From Diphasiastrum complanatum (Eukaryota > Streptophyta > Lycopodiopsida > Lycopodiales > Lycopodiaceae), in assembly GCA_029204225.1 (NCBI GenBank), contig CM055099.1, positions 63,378,142 to 63,442,141 on the forward strand: a stretch of DNA of 64,000 nucleotides, read 5' to 3'. The translations under genes were made by a program, and so were the position numbers. Under the pieces are notes generated by a model. That model made no database searches, had not been told where the DNA came from, and saw only the letters and a list, made by a program, of their open reading frames with translations. Shown in pieces: positions 62,622 to 64,000 of the stretch. How positions within the stretch are numbered: position 1 is the first letter of the stretch; every line of letters starts with the position of its first letter.

Positions 62622-63890
62622 TTTATCACAACGAGATGAATTACATTCAGATCAGTCTAGCGATGAAGACACTACTCAAGTTAACAGGGTAAGTAATAAA
62701 CATGCATGTTTTCTTGTTCATAAAAACTTTGTTATTATAAGTTAAAATATTGTGCTAAAGTGACATGTACTTGATTTTTGTTTCTCGTAGAGAAATTATA
62801 TTCAAAATAAAATATGGTGCACATGCCTCAAGTGTGATGGACAAAAGATGCATGAAAGACGCATTGTTGAAAATCATTTGTGGAAGTTTGGACGAAAAGA
62901 AGAAGGTCAACCATCGAATTTGGAAAACGTTGAGGTTTGTTAATTTTATATGATTGTTTTTTATTATAATCTTTGTCAATCTATATATGTCACTTATGGA
63001 ATTTGTTTCATGTGTGTAGCCAGTACATCGAATGCCATTCCACGGAGTTGATCCATCCGTGTTTAGTTACAATCAGCGTCAAGTTTTGATAAACATGAGA
63101 AAACAAATAATGAAACAAATTGAAGAGGCAAACACAATTGGAAAAAAGAATAATCAACTTGATTCTAATGATTATGATGATGAGGTGCAACACGATGAAG
63201 CAATGCACAGCATGTTTGAATCTTACTTTGAAACAAATGAGAATGATGATATGCATGCATCTTCTAATGAAAACGGAGATCACGAACAATTTAGGATGGA
63301 TGAAGACGAGATTCTATTGCGCAAGGAGACAGACACTCCTCTATATCCTAGAGCATCCATTTCGAGACTAGCTACGTCAATTCTTATTCTAAACCTTCAA
63401 GCAACATACAAATGGAGTGATCGTAGCGTGACATCATTATTCGGGTACTTGACGCATAACACAACTATTATACTTTATAGTGTATTTACATTAAGTAAAT
63501 TTTTTTTCTTTTCTAACAACTCACATTGCTCTTTTTTAAGGTTGTTGCATCAAATACTTCCAAAAGAAAATGTGATACCTAAAGCACGAAAGCACGAAAG
63601 ATGATGACCGTGCTTGAAATGGATTACAACACAATACATGCATGTCTAGAAGACCATTTTCTATATAGAGGTGAGCATTCAGAAAAGCTTCAATGTCAAA
63701 TGTGTAACGCTTCACATTTTCGAGATGACGTACAAGGGGATAAAGTGCCACGAAAAGTATTATGACATTTTCCAATTATCCCACGATTGCAACGTTTATT
63801 TTGATGTAAATCTTTGGCACAACTAATGGATTGGCATGTCAAAAATCGATCTACAGATGATGTGATGCGAGTACCAAGTGATTCACTGTC
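62622..63890 (+). pseudogene. CACTA (En/Spm) TNP2-type transposase
   Basis: Exons inferred: 62622-62688, 62791-62934 (WCTCLKCDGQKMHERRIVEN, Cys/His N-terminal transposon-associated domain), 63020-63444 (PLYPRASISRLATSILILNL, YKWSDRSVTSLFG) and 63541 onward (LLHQILPKENVIPKA, then MDYNTIHACLEDHFLYRG, CQMCNASHF, HFPIIPRLQRLF, MDWHVKNRSTDD). These are the ordered blocks of plant TNP2 (transposase_21) proteins. An 8-bp duplication at 63584-63599 shifts the frame, and two TGA codons at 63766-63830 replace expected Arg-type positions. Homology ends near 63890. The catalytic C-terminus is not in the window. Confidence 0.85.
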
Positions 63891-64000
63891 GTGCATACCA
63901 ACAGGGTTAATATAGGTTTTGTAGTGAAAAGTATCGTTCCCACAGAGGATAGCATTAGAAAGTTATGTTTTTGGTGTAATTATGGCAGGTGGTTTCGAAT

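Noticed and set aside
1-64000. A bacterial-type defence or biosynthetic gene cluster
   Set aside because: Introns, plant gene families and LTR retrotransposons show this is plant nuclear DNA. No operon-like gene set is present.

Overview
The window is nuclear DNA of a land plant with a repeat-rich genome. It holds spliced genes with GT/AG introns, a plant-type Pumilio gene, an ethylene-response-factor (ERF) gene, and many Ty1/copia and Ty3/gypsy retrotransposon remnants whose primer-binding sites match plant initiator tRNA-Met. Large transposon-stuffed introns fit a fern, a gymnosperm or another large-genome plant; the sequence alone does not settle the species.

Layout. 1-18.8 kb is a retrotransposon graveyard: a copia integrase fragment; a structurally complete non-autonomous copia element (1724-6804, two 820-bp LTRs, CTCCT target duplication) nested in the LTR of an older copy of its own family; two copia pol halves pointing away from each other at about 8.05 kb; a third copia element (10457-15626) without integrase; a decayed gypsy gag-PR-RT-RH block; and a copia 3' end. 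19.6-44.2 kb is one host gene, a Pumilio/PUF RNA-binding protein on the + strand. Nine coding exons with consistent phases give about 1042 residues and eight PUM repeats whose recognition residues predict UGUAUAUA. Intron 4 (5.5 kb) holds a gypsy RT remnant, a nested palindrome and a LINE RT fragment. Intron 6 (12.2 kb) holds a mosaic of gypsy, copia, hAT, LINE, copia and gypsy pieces with partial mirror symmetry. 44.3-51.9 kb is non-coding apart from an LTR-like stretch, a SINE fragment and a long CT microsatellite. 51904-53304 is an intact, apparently intronless group IX-type ERF gene on the - strand. 53.6-64 kb is again repeat-rich: a perfect 25-bp hairpin, a pectin methylesterase exon relic, an unrecognised spliced - strand reading frame preceded by a tandem array of start-codon units, an LTR with leader, and at the right end a CACTA (TNP2-type) transposase pseudogene with an unrecognised divergent spliced reading frame.

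Only two genes look functional as host genes: Pumilio (post-transcriptional repression of mRNAs) and ERF (transcriptional response factor). They are convergent and about 7.7 kb apart, and nothing suggests they form a pathway unit. Every other coding trace is transposon-derived, a relic or unassigned. I did not find a convincing new multi-gene system. The most unusual structures are the mirrored transposon blocks in the Pumilio intron, the nested gag-only copia element, the hairpin at 55.3 kb and the repeated start-codon array at 58.9 kb. All coordinates and identity counts were worked out by hand from the sequence.
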